NCBI GenBank assembly: GCA_936432065.2
Contig: OW386287.2
Span: 192,509,729-192,573,728 of the forward strand
Reading direction: 5' to 3'
Length of the DNA stretch: 64,000 bases
DNA from: Rutpela maculata
Lineage: Eukaryota > Arthropoda > Insecta > Coleoptera > Cerambycidae
Positions 46,081 through 56,954 of this stretch are shown piece by piece; within the stretch, counting starts at the first letter, position 1; each line of letters starts with the position of its first letter. Position numbers and translations under genes: made by a program. Below the pieces are notes generated by a model, which saw only the letters and a program-made list of their open reading frames with translations, had not been told where the DNA came from and did not search any database.

Positions 46081-46736
46081 TTCCGCAAAATGTAGGGTAT
46101 TTTATTGTTGATATATCGTCTTCCTTATTTATTTCCTGATCGATTTCAAAGTTTGGTTTATTTCACTACTCTTTAAAAGAGTTATTTTTATAATTTTCAA
46201 ATAATTTTTTTGCAAACTAATAGCCTACCGCGAAAAACTGAAAAATTATAGTAGTATTAGTTTTGTAACAGATTGACTTTCAACGGTCTCAATTAATTAC
46301 CTATAATAATTGTGGACTGAGACACGTCGGCGCGCCGATCGCAGGGATCTTATCACTAGATGCTCAGATGTCATAGCTTGCGAAGAGAGGCCGCTGCTGG
46401 TATTATATAGATTTAAATTGATTTGTCGTTTTCTTTGATTGAAAAAATTCCGGCGTACTTTTCTGTTAATCTTTAAAATATGGTGCTCTTACTTGTATGT
46501 GATATACTGTTTTATATTGATTATTTATTTATCTGATTTAAGGGAAAATAGCAGAAAATTTCAGTGTCGAAAAATATGTTACAATTTTACAAAAAGCAAT
46601 GGACCGATTTAATACAAAACTGCTCGTGACACTTATCTATATTTATATAAAAGAATGCCCTGACTGACTGACTGAAGCATTGACTGATCTATTAACGCAC
46701 AGCTCAAACCAATAAAGATATCATTTTTCAAAAAAA

Positions 46737-47417
46737 TTTCTCCCGGCAAGCTGAATTTTTCAGGGTCGATGGAGTATCCGATCAAAAAGTCACAGTCCAC
46801 ACCCCTTGTAGGGTGTTGCAATAGGGGTGGTATTTTTGTTTTTTTTTTTGAAATTTCCTTTTTCCAGCTTGTACATAGTAATATTCCCTACAACTTTGCC
46901 TTATAAAATTTTTTTGTAACTTTGATTTTTGACGGTCCAGCGCCCATTATATGGGAAAACATTCACCGTATTTATTTACTATGGTTCAGGAAAATTACAA
47001 ACAAAAGGCTGAATAGCTGGTTTTTGCAGGGTTGATTGAGAACTGTCTCCTGAGTCTCTAACAAAAAAATTGGTTGGACATTCAGGAGACAGTTCTCAAT
47101 CAACCCTGTAAAAACCAGCTATTCAGCTTTTTGTTTGTATGTTTTCTGAACCATAGTAAATAAATATGGTGAATACTTTCCCATATAATGGGCGCTGGAC
47201 CGTCAAAAATCAAAGTTACAAAAAAAATTTATTAGGCAAAGTTATAGAGAATATTACTATGTACAAGCTGGAAAAAGAAAATTTAAAAAAAAACAAAAAA
47301 TAAGAAACCACCCCTATTGCAACACCCTACAAGGGGTGTGGACTGTGACTTTTTGGTCGGATACTCGGGAGACGCCCCTCCATCGACCCTGAAAAAAATC
47401 AGCTTGCCGGGAATTAT
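46737..47417. repeat. Foldback of about 680 bp inside the Helitron-like element
   Basis: Arms at 46,737-47,055 and 47,084-47,417 are close reverse complements, sharing CCCCTTGTAGGGTGTTGCAA, AGCTTGTACATAGTAATATT, TTTGATTTTTGACGGTCCAG and AACTGTCTCCTGA. The loop is about 28 bases. The match is visibly tighter than in the other giant hairpins, so the inversion is fairly recent. Confidence 0.9.
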
Positions 47418-47569
47418 TTGTGAGCACCCCCTATAGAGAAGGTAGACTTTTACTGTACTATCTAGAAACTTCAAATTTTGCATAGAGGTTCCTCGAATGA
47501 CGTAGGCAACCACTAAGAAGGGATTTTTCGAAATGTCATCTCCAAGAGGGTGAAAAAGGGGAACTTTTA

Positions 47570-48150
47570 GGCTTTTTCGAAAACGGTTAGATTTAGATAC
47601 GTGAAATTTGGCTGAAATAGTTTTTGTTGAAATCTATTAGATACGCGTAAGACAATATTTCGATTTTCACTTTTTGAAAGGATGAAAACGGGGGTGGGAG
47701 ATGGTTTAAAGAGCACACGTATTTTTGAAATCGCGTAAGTCAGAAACATGATTATTCGAGCATGGACTCTTCTGATGAAATAAGAAGACACATGTTCCAC
47801 GGTTTTCAAAAAGAGACCCTCCCGAAAGGGTGAACGAAGAGGGGGAGGTTTTTAAGCTTTTCGGAAACGATTAGACCTAGAAGCGTGAAATTTGGCAGAA
47901 ATACTCTTTATTGGAATCTATTAGACACGGGTAAGACGAAATTTCGATTTTCAATTTTTAAAGAGGTGAAAACGGAGGTGGTAGATGGTCTAAAGGGGTA
48001 CCCGTATCTCTGAAATCGCGTAAATCAGAAACGTGATATTCCAGCGATGGGCTCTTCTGGGGAAATAAGGAGACATGTATTCGACTGTTTTCAAAAAGAG
48101 ACCCCCTCCCCGAACGGACGAACAGGGAGAGGGATGTTTTTAAGCATGAA
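47570..48150 (+). repeat. Two tandem units of about 283 bp
   Basis: GTTAGATTTAGATACGTGAA near 47,587 and GATTAGACCTAGAAGCGTGA near 47,870 start parallel text including GAAATTTGGC, ATTAGA-ACG-GTAAGAC, ATTTCGATTTTCA, GAAATCGCGTAA and TTTTCAAAAAGAGACC. They are diverged duplicates of one block. Confidence 0.85.
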
Positions 48151-48250
48151 ATTTGACACATACCCGTCCGTGTGCTTTATTGTCGATTAAAAGAACTATT
48201 TTTTCGTTTAACTCGCTCTAACACAAAAATCATTAATTGTTATCATATTG

Positions 48251-48597
48251 CGATGCGTAGTGGGTTTCCCCGAGTACTATGGATGCGCAATGGGTTTCCT
48301 CGAGTACCATGGATGCACAGTGGGTTTTCTCGAGTACAATGGATGCACAGTGGGTTTCCCCAAGCACTATGGACGCGCAGTGGAATTCCTCGAGTAATAA
48401 GGATGCGCAGTGAGTTTCCTCAAGTACTATGGATGCGCAGTGGGTTTTCCCGAGTGCTATGGATGCGCAGTGGGTTTCCTCGAGTACTTTGGGTGCGCAA
48501 TGAGTTGTCTCGAGTGCAATGGATATGCAGTGGTTTTCCTCTAGTGCAATGGATGCACAATGGGTTTCCTTAAATGCATTGGATGCGTAGTGGGTTA
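48251..48597. repeat. 30-bp minisatellite open in frames on both strands
   Basis: Twelve units start every 30 bases from 48,251, the last one partial, with the consensus start GGATGCGCAGTGGGTTTCCT followed by CGAGTACTAT. As 30 is a multiple of three and the unit has no stop in one frame per strand, both strands hold a frame of about 134 codons (plus 48,172-48,573, minus 48,233-48,637). These encode 10-residue repeats close to MRSGFPRVLW and CASIVLEETH. There is no evidence of expression and I do not call either a gene. Confidence 0.95.
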
Positions 48598-48680
48598 GTT
48601 TGTCAATGTTCTTAATTCCACGCTGACGAAGTTCCACGCAGATAAAGTTTCACGTTGAGGTAGTCGCGGGCATCAGCTAG

Positions 48681-49490
48681 TTATACATAAAACAAATTAA
48701 AACAATAGAATTGCTGCAGCTGGAGAATTTCTTATCCACCTATTTTGATGCTTAATTTCACTCCACTATTATTATAAATTTAATAATTACTTATATATTC
48801 TCGGTGGATAGTTCGTTACATCATATATTAAAATCGGTATGTGGTCGTTCGCTGCCGAAAGTGCATCATTTTACTAGGACTTTTGTTTTGTAATAAACTT
48901 GTGGGATACGTTCCTTCTCCAATCGCTTTACAAATCTTAAAAGTCTGACAATTGTGGAAAACGTTGAGGCTTTCTAAAAATTGCAAAGAAAAAAACACCC
49001 TTACTAATTTTCTCAGTAGTAACCAACTATATAATATAAGCATAAAACGGAAATAAAAATAAGTCTTAATTAACCACAAAAGTTTTCCCGATTGTTTAGG
49101 AATTAATAATAATAATCTAAATAAAGCTTATATAAATAAAATATGCATTGGGGAGATTAGGATCAATATGCATTTAGTCAAACAGGCGAATAACATACTA
49201 ATTTTAACTTTTAAACTTTCGCATCATTAATCATTCTCCTTGAAACATTCTAAGTAAACAATGATAAGCGAAACCGTGGAAGAAAATCGACGACGGATAT
49301 TATCTCACTCAACGCTACTAAAACACACCAACTAAACGGCATAAGAGTCGGAGAGACGAATGCAGCATCGGTCATAGTATGTTTTGCTTCCATTGATCTA
49401 ACGCATTTCTTCAAATTCACGTATAATTTGATGAAAAGTAAGAGATAAATTTTATCATGTTGTAATAATATGGAAATTCCAACATTTTGT
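48681..49490. other. No gene recognised
   Basis: About 800 bases of AT-rich DNA between the Helitron-like element and the GCCGTACA array. The 83-codon minus-strand frame at 48,828-49,079 has no recognised domain. Confidence 0.35.
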
Positions 49491-49494
49491 AAAT

Positions 49495-50334
49495 GCCGTA
49501 CAGTAATTAATGACCCTAAAGGCCGGTGAAAAAGTTATGGAAAATCTTATTAGCTGTGGAAAATCCTAAAAGTAAAAATGTACGGCATCTATTTTTCTTT
49601 ATATTTCCATCTTTAAAGAATTCAAAATAGCAATAATTTTAGAAATATCGCTCCTTTTATTAATACACAGCGCATTATAAAAATCTTTTAAATTTTGAAA
49701 ATTTTATTTATTTTTTTAATTCATATTTTCATTTGGTTCCATTAATTATAACCGGCTCTAATGTATAACGATAATATTTAGTTACATCATATCAAGAAAT
49801 CGGTTGCCGTACAGGAATTTATGATCTTATTGCCAAAAAATGAGCTTCAACCCTCAAGCGCAGGTAATTGTTTATTTATATTTATAGTTACCGTAATTTT
49901 TAGACAGCACAATTGTTAAAAGTTATTGTAGGTGCTGAATAATATTTTAGAATCGATGCCGTACATTTTACAATGATCTTGCACCATAGGGGTCTAGAGA
50001 AGTGTTTGCGCCTAGGATTTCTCACCCTGGAACCACCAAATATGTACGGCGTTGCTGAATAATGAATCTATGAAAGCGTACAAATCTCATTGTACAAACG
50101 CCGTACAGTACTAAATCACCTATTTATTTGCCTAAGAAAATTTCCGGAAAAACAAAAATTCTCCTGGCTTCCGGTCCCATTATTTTTGTACGGCAGTAGG
50201 TTCTAGGTGATTATTTTTTATGAACTATCAAATATGAGGAATGCCGTACAAGAATACTTTGTCTGAAGAGCGCACTTTCAGATGGAAAATTCAATTTTCC
50301 TGTGTACTCACCTGTACCGCCCAAAAGTAACGGC
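49495..50334. repeat. Array of inverted GCCGTACA / TGTACGGC motif pairs
   Basis: Exact GCCGTACA occurs at 49,495, 49,806, 49,958, 50,100 and 50,243. Exact TGTACGGC occurs at 49,579, 50,043 and 50,187, with a variant GTAACGGC at 50,327. Pairing each forward motif with the next reverse motif gives modules of 92, 93, 95 and 92 bases (49,495-49,586; 49,958-50,050; 50,100-50,194; 50,243-50,334). The second forward motif has only a weak partner near 49,890. Later modules start 142-152 bases apart. Module interiors look unrelated to each other. The motif is not repeated elsewhere in the window that I can see. Its nature is unknown. Confidence 0.8.
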
Positions 50335-50404
50335 ATAGTGCCTAAAGTTCTGGTTTCATATACCAGCATCGTACTAGATATAATTCATGCTGGGTCACTT
50401 GACT

Positions 50405-51000
50405 CTTTAAAAATTACGATGGGCTTGTAGTCTAATAGCTAATAATGTAGTGGATTTGTTTTTCTTAAAACCGAATTGATATTGAGTGAAAAGATTATTT
50501 TGCTCAAAATGTTCCGTTATTTGTTTTTTTTTTTAACAATCTCAGAGATTTTAACTAGAAAAGGAATTATTGAAATTGGACGATAGTTCGAGGGCTCACC
50601 CTTGGAGTCCTTTTTATGTATGGGTACTACCTTGGAGATTTTAAGTTCACCAGGGAAGGTATTATTACGTATACATAGATTAATCAAGTTAGTTAGTGGG
50701 ATTAGTATTATATATTTTATTGTTCTTAAGATTTTCGTATTAATGTTATAGGCATCTTTGCTGTTTGTGTTTTTTTTTAATTTGATATATCAGAAATTTC
50801 ATTGTAGCTTACTTCTCTAAATTTAGTTCTAGTAGGAATTTGAAATTTTGTTTTATCTAAAAAGCTATCATAATTTGTTTCACTTTGTGATAGATTTTCT
50901 ATTATCTCGTTTGCAATGTTCACGAAATAATCATTGAACATAAGTTGAATAAGGATGAATACAAGGATCAGAGTCATTATCTTTTTTTTTATTATTTATC
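50405..51000 (-). pseudogene. CR1/jockey-like LINE fragment: pre-RT linker and RT N-terminus
   Basis: On the minus strand: FNDYFVNIANEIIENLS (about 50,960-50,910), YNEISDIS, then TFPGELKISKVVPIHKKDS (about 50,675-50,615) and EPSNYRPISIIPF (about 50,590), and finally EQNNLFTQYQFGFKKNKSTT (about 50,495-50,435). This is the FN-YF block followed by RT motifs 0-2 of a CR1/jockey-type LINE. The fragment stops before the catalytic motifs A-C, so it is truncated at its 3' side by about 50,405. Frameshifts occur at T-rich runs. Confidence 0.85.
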
Positions 51001-51820
51001 AATTTACTAAATCTATGATGTTATTAAGCAATTTAATAGAGTCGTCGCCCACATCGACTTCTGATTGGCATTTTAACTTATACCGTTGAGTGAAGAGTCC
51101 TTTTTTTACTCAACGCTTATACAGCCCAATCGGTATATGGGATGACAAATTAAAGTACCTGGATATTCCTGTACGTAAAATAAATACAAAAATGGTTGCA
51201 TCTTTTATAATGTCCTATTTTAGGACATCCTCAAGACACTCCATTCTAGTATGTTCCAGGATATCCTTCTAATGGAGCTCAATGGGCTATTCTGAATTGA
51301 TTTCATTATGACAATAACTGTGGATTGACATCGGGATTAAGAAGGATATCCGAATAATGTAGTTAGTTGCCAAGATTTGTAGAGTATGAGGTTCCTCAAT
51401 ACAGAGCATTTAGGCAAAGAAGTCAGTGCGGGGGTGAAAAGTCAGACTATCCTTGTTCTCCGAACGCACAGTAGCGGTGCGGTTATCTCACTCTAGAAGA
51501 ATCGTCCGTACTGGCCCGAAATATGGTCTGACGTATACTATGATCTGTAGTGTTACATTCTACAACTTATCTTCATTACCAGCACGCAGAACAGTGACTC
51601 AAAATTTGAGGATAATTACCCCCGACCTCAAAAGCGGGTCATTGCGAGCCCGTTCCAGTTACGAGTTCTTTGCTTAATTAACATTACACAAATTCTTACA
51701 ATATTTTGAATAAGGCCCTGCATCTGGTGTGATTTCACACCAGATGTTCATTGGCTAATGACATTTTTTGATGGGGATCGTGAGTTATTAGGCCACCTTA
51801 TACTCTACCAATCTTGGTTA
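51001..51820. other. No gene recognised
   Basis: A short hairpin, TATACCGTTGAGT with ACTCAACGCTTATA (about 51,080-51,121), is the only structure seen. The 51,300-51,680 stretch is less AT-rich, but its 74-codon frame has no recognised domain. Confidence 0.35.
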
Positions 51821-51821
51821 G

Positions 51822-52315
51822 TAACTACTTCCACATCCAGTGAAAGTATAGTAACGTCAAAAAAATTTTTGAAAATTTTTATTATTCAAATGGGTTTAGA
51901 ATGCCATGAAACGTTGAGATTTTAAGTTTGAAAAAAAAATGTCTGTCTGTCGGCCGAAACATTTTTTGTGCGCACGATTATTCTGGAACCGTTTAAGATA
52001 TTGACTTGAAATTTGGTAAACGTATGTATTTTAACGAGATCTGGAACTAGATTATATATAGATCTTATTCCGTCGAGGGGTTTGGGATAAATTGGTGTAA
52101 GTAGGGGTAAATATGTTAATCAAATAAATAAGAGTCCGTAAAATTGGTATTTAGTATCCATAAGAGAAGCTAAGGTCTCACAAAATTGTTTGGCATATCC
52201 ACCCCCATTACCACCCCACCCGCTCCATTATTAAAGGGAGTGAGAAAAATAAAATTGTGATTTAGTGTGTGTACAAGAACCAAAGGCCACAACATTTTTT
52301 TTACTTATCTTTAAA
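51822..52315 (-). mobile_element. TTACTTCCACATCC-ended MITE, copy 3, truncated
   Basis: The inverted terminal block AACTACTTCCACATCCAGTG begins at about 51,824, followed by the same internal blocks as copies 1 and 2 in reverse order (TGCCATGAAACGTTGAGATT, GACTTGAAATTTGG, GAGAAGCTAAGGTCT, TGTACAAGAACC). Similarity is lost near 52,310, so the other terminus is missing. Confidence 0.85.
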
Positions 52316-53675
52316 AACATCTATCAAACAACTGTGTGTGAAAATAGATAAGTAAAAGTGTTGTGCTTCAAGATTAGTGTTCGAAACTTTCATTGCACTT
52401 TTAAAAGAAAAATATGAATTATATAGAACAAGGTGGGCAGACATTCAATCAATTTGAAAAATCCTGATTTGTGTGTATTTTTTCCTTTAGAGGAAAAATC
52501 TAATGTTCTTAATGTTGTTCAATAATTACGTATAAATTTTAAAGTATAATTCTTAGTTTTATATTCCAAACTAGTCATATAAAGAGGTATTCTCTGACCT
52601 AAAAATTGTCCAGCAATGCATGAATTTCAGGTCTATAAAAGGATTTACAAAAAACTTCCCTCACCGTTTTTGACAACTTTTGTTTATTCAATTATTTTTC
52701 TTTTGGGTAACTACCCTGTATATTTTTCACTAAAAGTGTCTCAGGTTATTTTCCCGTCGTTTTTTAATTAATATTTTTTTGTGATAATCTCTCTTCACTA
52801 AAAGTGCTGCAGATTTTTTTATTGCCAGTTGTGCCAACTACACGTCAAATGTGACTTTTCTCTATCAAATATTTTTGATTACTTAAGGTTTTAGCAGAAG
52901 AACAGATATTGTTATTATCATTATTGCTATAATTAATTCTCCGCGTTGCGTTTTTTATTCACATTAGAGTAGATCAAACCACTATATTTTTCTCAGTCTG
53001 AGTTGGTGAGATGTATCAAATTTTTATATCTATTGTTAAGAACCATGTCTCAGAGTAATGGCACTGTTATCGACCTTTCCAACCATATTATTTGAAATAA
53101 AAGGAACAATAAAAGATATCCCTGCGTAAAATAAATGTCTTCTAATTCTTATTTGTAATATCCTATTTTCTCTCTATTCAAGCGTGACTTAGTATTTTTT
53201 CTCTAACATATAACATAAAATAATTAAGCTTGGCTTTGTGCTGCGAACATTTAAACGAAGGGCATACAAACAAAAATATATAAGTTGATTTATTTTCATA
53301 TAACAAACGAATGGAAATATAGATTTGGCGAGTTGCAAACAATTATTTGGGTTTAATTTGGCAATTAGTATATTATCTAAATCACCTAAAAAATTATGTA
53401 AGTATAGCAATTTTTTACTGGAAGTGCAGCAAAAAGTATTGGATTAAATTCGAGTCCCGGAAGGTATTTGTATAAAAACAAAAAATATATATTTTTTCGT
53501 AGTATATAAACTTTATTTTTGACCCCTGCCATTTTTCGATAAAATTAATATTTATTGAGAAAGCAAAGTAATAAAAATACGTTACGTTTTTTCGAAAATT
53601 CTTTTAAAATGCAATTTATTTCTAAGGTAAGTGTTGTAGTAAACGGATGAAAAACAGTGTTTGAAAATTATGTTT
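52316..53675. other. No gene recognised
   Basis: AT-rich DNA. No coding region, RNA gene or paired ends were recognised. The 73-codon minus-strand frame at 53,189-53,410 looks incidental. Confidence 0.35.
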
Positions 53676-53679
53676 TTTT

Positions 53680-54390
53680 AGAGAATATTATTTAGGTATT
53701 ATGCAAATCACAACTTACATACTTATTTATTTATTAAGAAAATACCTACTTTCTGTATACTGTTGCGCTAATCTGGGCACGCTAATATATTAGTTAGGTA
53801 AATACTTTAAAACATTCATTGATAAGCAATCAAAACAACTACTCTTCTAGCTAATACTGACGAAGTATTGAATTAGATGATAGGATTCTTAGCATTTTAA
53901 AGGAAAAAATATATATTTAAAATACTTAAACCATTTATTTAAATTCACTCATTCACACATTTTTATTCAATATGAAATTATCTACTTTCTCTATATTGGT
54001 ACCTTAATCAGGTCACGCTAATATACTACTTAGGAAAACGCTTTAAAACAATCATTATTGAAAAATCAACCAAAACAACTACTCTTCTAGCTAATACTAA
54101 CGAAGTATTGAATTACATGATAGGATTTCTGGCATTTTGAGGCAAAAAAATATATTGAAAATACTTAAATCATTTAATGAAATTCAGTCATTCACAACAA
54201 TCATTGAACCTTACATTCTATTTCAACTCTAGAAAAATTGTACAAGTTTTTTCGAACTCGTTAGTTCTCATCAGGAGAGTATAGAAACATTCATTCATTA
54301 TTTACAAGCCTATTCTTGATTTATTTTTACAATTAATTATTTTTTATTTATTTGCTTTCATTATGATTAGAGAATATTATTTATAGTACA
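53680..54390 (+). repeat. 236-bp dimer repeat, locus 3, with flank
   Basis: GAGAATATTATTTAGGTATT at 53,681 starts unit A (TCTGGGCACGCTAATATAT, about 53,772). Unit B follows 236 bases later (CAGGTCACGCTAATATACT, about 54,009). After them comes the ATTGAACCTTACATTCTATT flank seen at 41.13 kb, which ends in TTAGAGAATATTATTTA, the same text that starts unit A. Confidence 0.85.
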
Positions 54391-54542
54391 GTACCTAGGT
54401 AAAAAATATGCCACCCCCTATAAATTAGCAAGCCCCCGCACAATATAGAAACTTTTCTGTGAAGCATTTACAATTATACTGTCAAAAATGAACGAAGTCC
54501 GTTCAATATGACATTATTCCGAAGTTAAAACCTCTAGTTACT

Positions 54543-54646
54543 GTACTATTAGGTATTATGCAAATCACAACTTACACATTTTTTTTGTTTATTAAAAAAA
54601 TACCTAATTAATATATTAGCGTGCCCAGATTAGGGCAACAATATAC
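54543..54646. repeat. Small rearranged piece of the dimer repeat
   Basis: ATTAGGTATTATGCAAATCA is the unit A start in forward orientation. It is followed within about 55 bases by TTAGCGTGCCCAGATTAGGG, which is unit A inverted. It is cut at 54,646 by the giant palindrome. Confidence 0.8.
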
Positions 54647-56721
54647 AGAAAAAACAATGTGTGATGCGTGTGATTGCAAATTTTTCATATAGCATTATAA
54701 GACGAGAATATCTTCCCCCCCCCCCCCCCTGTTTCGAGGGTGCTGAACACAATGCAAGTGGTGGGAGAAGTCTTTGGCCACCGCAACCCCCTCAAAACGG
54801 CCAAAAACCACCTCTTCTATGGATCCCTTTATGTTCTCATATATAAACGTGCCTAGGGAGTGATTTATCGACGGGTTTTACTTGAAATAACATGGAAGGG
54901 AGTTATAGAGTAAGTGGAATCCAGACAGCAGGTCTAGGGGGGTTGATTAAAGAGTAAATTTATTGTTTTAAAATGATTCTCTTCAAACGCTTTCCCCCCG
55001 TTTTTGGGGCTGATCACAAAAAAATGTTCATTTTTAGCTCCAACCCCTCCTCATCCCTCAAACGAACAGAAACCACCCCACACTTACCAGAAAGCTTACT
55101 ATCCATTATTTACAGGTTTTTCGACACATGATCATTATTCCTGTGCATATCCCTTCAATTTTCATGGAAGAAAAGGTGGTAGCGATCTCGGGGGCTGCTT
55201 CAACCCTTCCAAGGGGTGTAAAATTCATTAATTGCACTTTGGAGCGCAGTTATCGCAGTTATCGCAACACCAAATCAATTATATAATGTAACGTTTGAAT
55301 TAGTTGGCAAGCTTTACTTAAGAAAAAGTTCACCCTGAGAAGATTTCAATTCTATTAGATAAAAATATTTGCAGACGAGACCCAAAAATGTTAACATTTG
55401 CACGCCTCCAACTCAAGGAGCGATCAGAGAATACGCATTGCGTGTTTACTTTTAATACCAAGCGTGTAAACAAATTGATACCAGATTATTTTTATCAAGA
55501 TTACCACTGTACTTGTAAGAACAGCTGTTCAAAGAGATGCAGCTGTTTAAAATTAAGGTTAACATCTATTTTCTGTAAAAACTGAAGGCGAAATTTGTGA
55601 AAATTATACGTCAGATGTATTTACAGAAGAGAGAGCAGATGCCGATGACGATAACGATAATGATGATGATTTTTATTTTAATTTAATCCTTGAAATTGGT
55701 TTAAGCGGTTCCGATTCAGATTCGCTCACTTAAACGGCGGATGAAGAAGAAGAAGATATCGCGTGCGTTGTGCATTTTGAGGAATATGCTATTTGTAAAC
55801 GACCTAGGTTTTTTAAATTAATTGTAAGCAAATAATTTATTTTGTGATAAAGATATTTTTATGTAATTCTTTGAATAAACAACATTGCCATTGTCGACAA
55901 CATTTATTATCCATTGCTCCCCGATCAAGAAATCATTATTTAGCAACTTACACAATCATCACCCCAGCGATAACTAGTGGATGAGGGTAAGTTTGCGACC
56001 ATTATATGAGGAGAGTTGGAGATCAAGGTGAATATTTTTATCGTGATCAGCGCCTGCGAAAACGGGGGAGAGCGTATTGACGATCAAAAGTGTAATTAAT
56101 GAATCTTACATTCCTTGGAAGGGTTGAAGCAACCCCCTGAGATTGCTATCACCTTCTCTTCCGCGAAAAATGAAGGGATATTCGCAGGAATAACGATCAT
56201 GTGTCGAAAAACCTGTAAATCCTGGATAGTATGCTTTCTGGTGAGTGAGGGGTGGTTATGCCCGTTTGAGGAATGAGCTAAAAATGAATATTTTTCCCGT
56301 CATCAGCGATTCCGAAAACGGGGGGATACGCGTTGGAACCGAATCATTTGAAAAAAATGATTTTCCACCCCTCGGGAGGTTTAATCAACCCCCTCGGCCT
56401 GCTGTCTGAATTCCACTTACTCTGTAACCTCTTTTCATGTTACTTCAAGTATAACTCGTTGATAAATCACCCCCCAGATCCGTTTATATATGAAAACATG
56501 AAGGGATCCATAAAAGAGGTGGTTTTTGGCCGTTTCAGGGGGTTGCAGCGGTCAAAGACTTCTCTCACCACTTGCATCATGTTCATCACCCTCGAAAATG
56601 GGAGGGGGGAGGTAATCTCGTCTTTGCACCAAATATTTACAAAAAAGTCGTCTTATAATGCTTAATTACATAGACTATAATGAAAAATTTGCAATCACGC
56701 ACATCACACATTGTCTTTTCT
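54647..56721. mobile_element. 2.1-kb foldback element with arms of about 0.6 kb
   Basis: AGAAAAAACAATGTGTGATG on the left is mirrored by ATCACACATTGTCTTTTCT ending at 56,721. The arms (54,647-55,255 and about 56,085-56,721) share, inverted, GATTGCAAATTTTTCAT, GCATTATAAGACGA, GGTGGGAGAAGTCTTTG, AAAACCACCTCTT, CCTGTAAAT-type and AAGGGTTGAAGCAGCCCC-type blocks. A run of 15 C lies at 54,715-54,729. The central 0.8 kb has a cysteine-rich coding remnant. No target duplication was identified. It disrupts a dimer-repeat copy on its left. Confidence 0.85.
55388..55835 (+). pseudogene. Cysteine-rich (CXC-like) C-terminal remnant inside the foldback
   Basis: The frame from 55,388 gives FARLQLKERSENTHCVFTFN, then YQDYHCTCKNSCSKRCSCLK (about 55,495-55,555) and SIFCK. 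A one-base shift continues it as EGEICENYTSDVFTEE, then an acidic stretch (ADADDDNDNDDD) and, beyond a stop at about 55,733, ADEEEEDIACVVHF. The CxC-x4-C-x3-CxC spacing followed by C-x-C-x4-C-N-like text resembles cysteine clusters found at the C-termini of some eukaryotic transposon proteins; the family is not identified. It lies between the two arms, where a transposase gene would be expected, so it may be the last trace of the element's own gene. Confidence 0.45.
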
Positions 56722-56954
56722 GCAAACACTATTAAAACTAGACTCAAGATGTTACAAGTGAAGAACTAAACGACTATTTTAGAATTTTGACGTTTTCAAA
56801 TAATTAAATTTGTAAAATGCATAGTATGTCAGGTTTGAAATTCGCAATCAAAACATACAAATTAACTGAAACTGAGATAATCATAGTTTACTTCTATGGT
56901 TTCTATGTTTACAATCAACACTTTAATTGGTTGGTAAAAAGTTTCGCGTGTTTG

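Larger units (their letters stand above)
46636..48680 (+). mobile_element. Helitron-like non-autonomous element
   Basis: The left end is A|TCTATATTTATATAAAAG followed by CCTGACTGACTGACTGA. The right end is TCGCGGGCATCAGCTAG|T, at 48,664-48,680. TC and CTAG termini inserted between A and T, with no target duplication, fit Helitrons, and the two end sequences are of a type widespread in insect genomes. Just inside the right end, three degenerate copies of a CCACGCTGACGAAGT-like block lie in tandem (48,617-48,663). The interior holds a foldback, two 283-bp tandem units and a 30-bp minisatellite. No Rep/helicase is present. Confidence 0.6.

Noticed and set aside
49495..50334. CRISPR-like array suggested by regular short repeats and variable interiors
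   Set aside because: The repeats are 8 bases and alternate in orientation, the intervening lengths are about 76-79 bases, there are no cas genes, and the sequence is eukaryotic.
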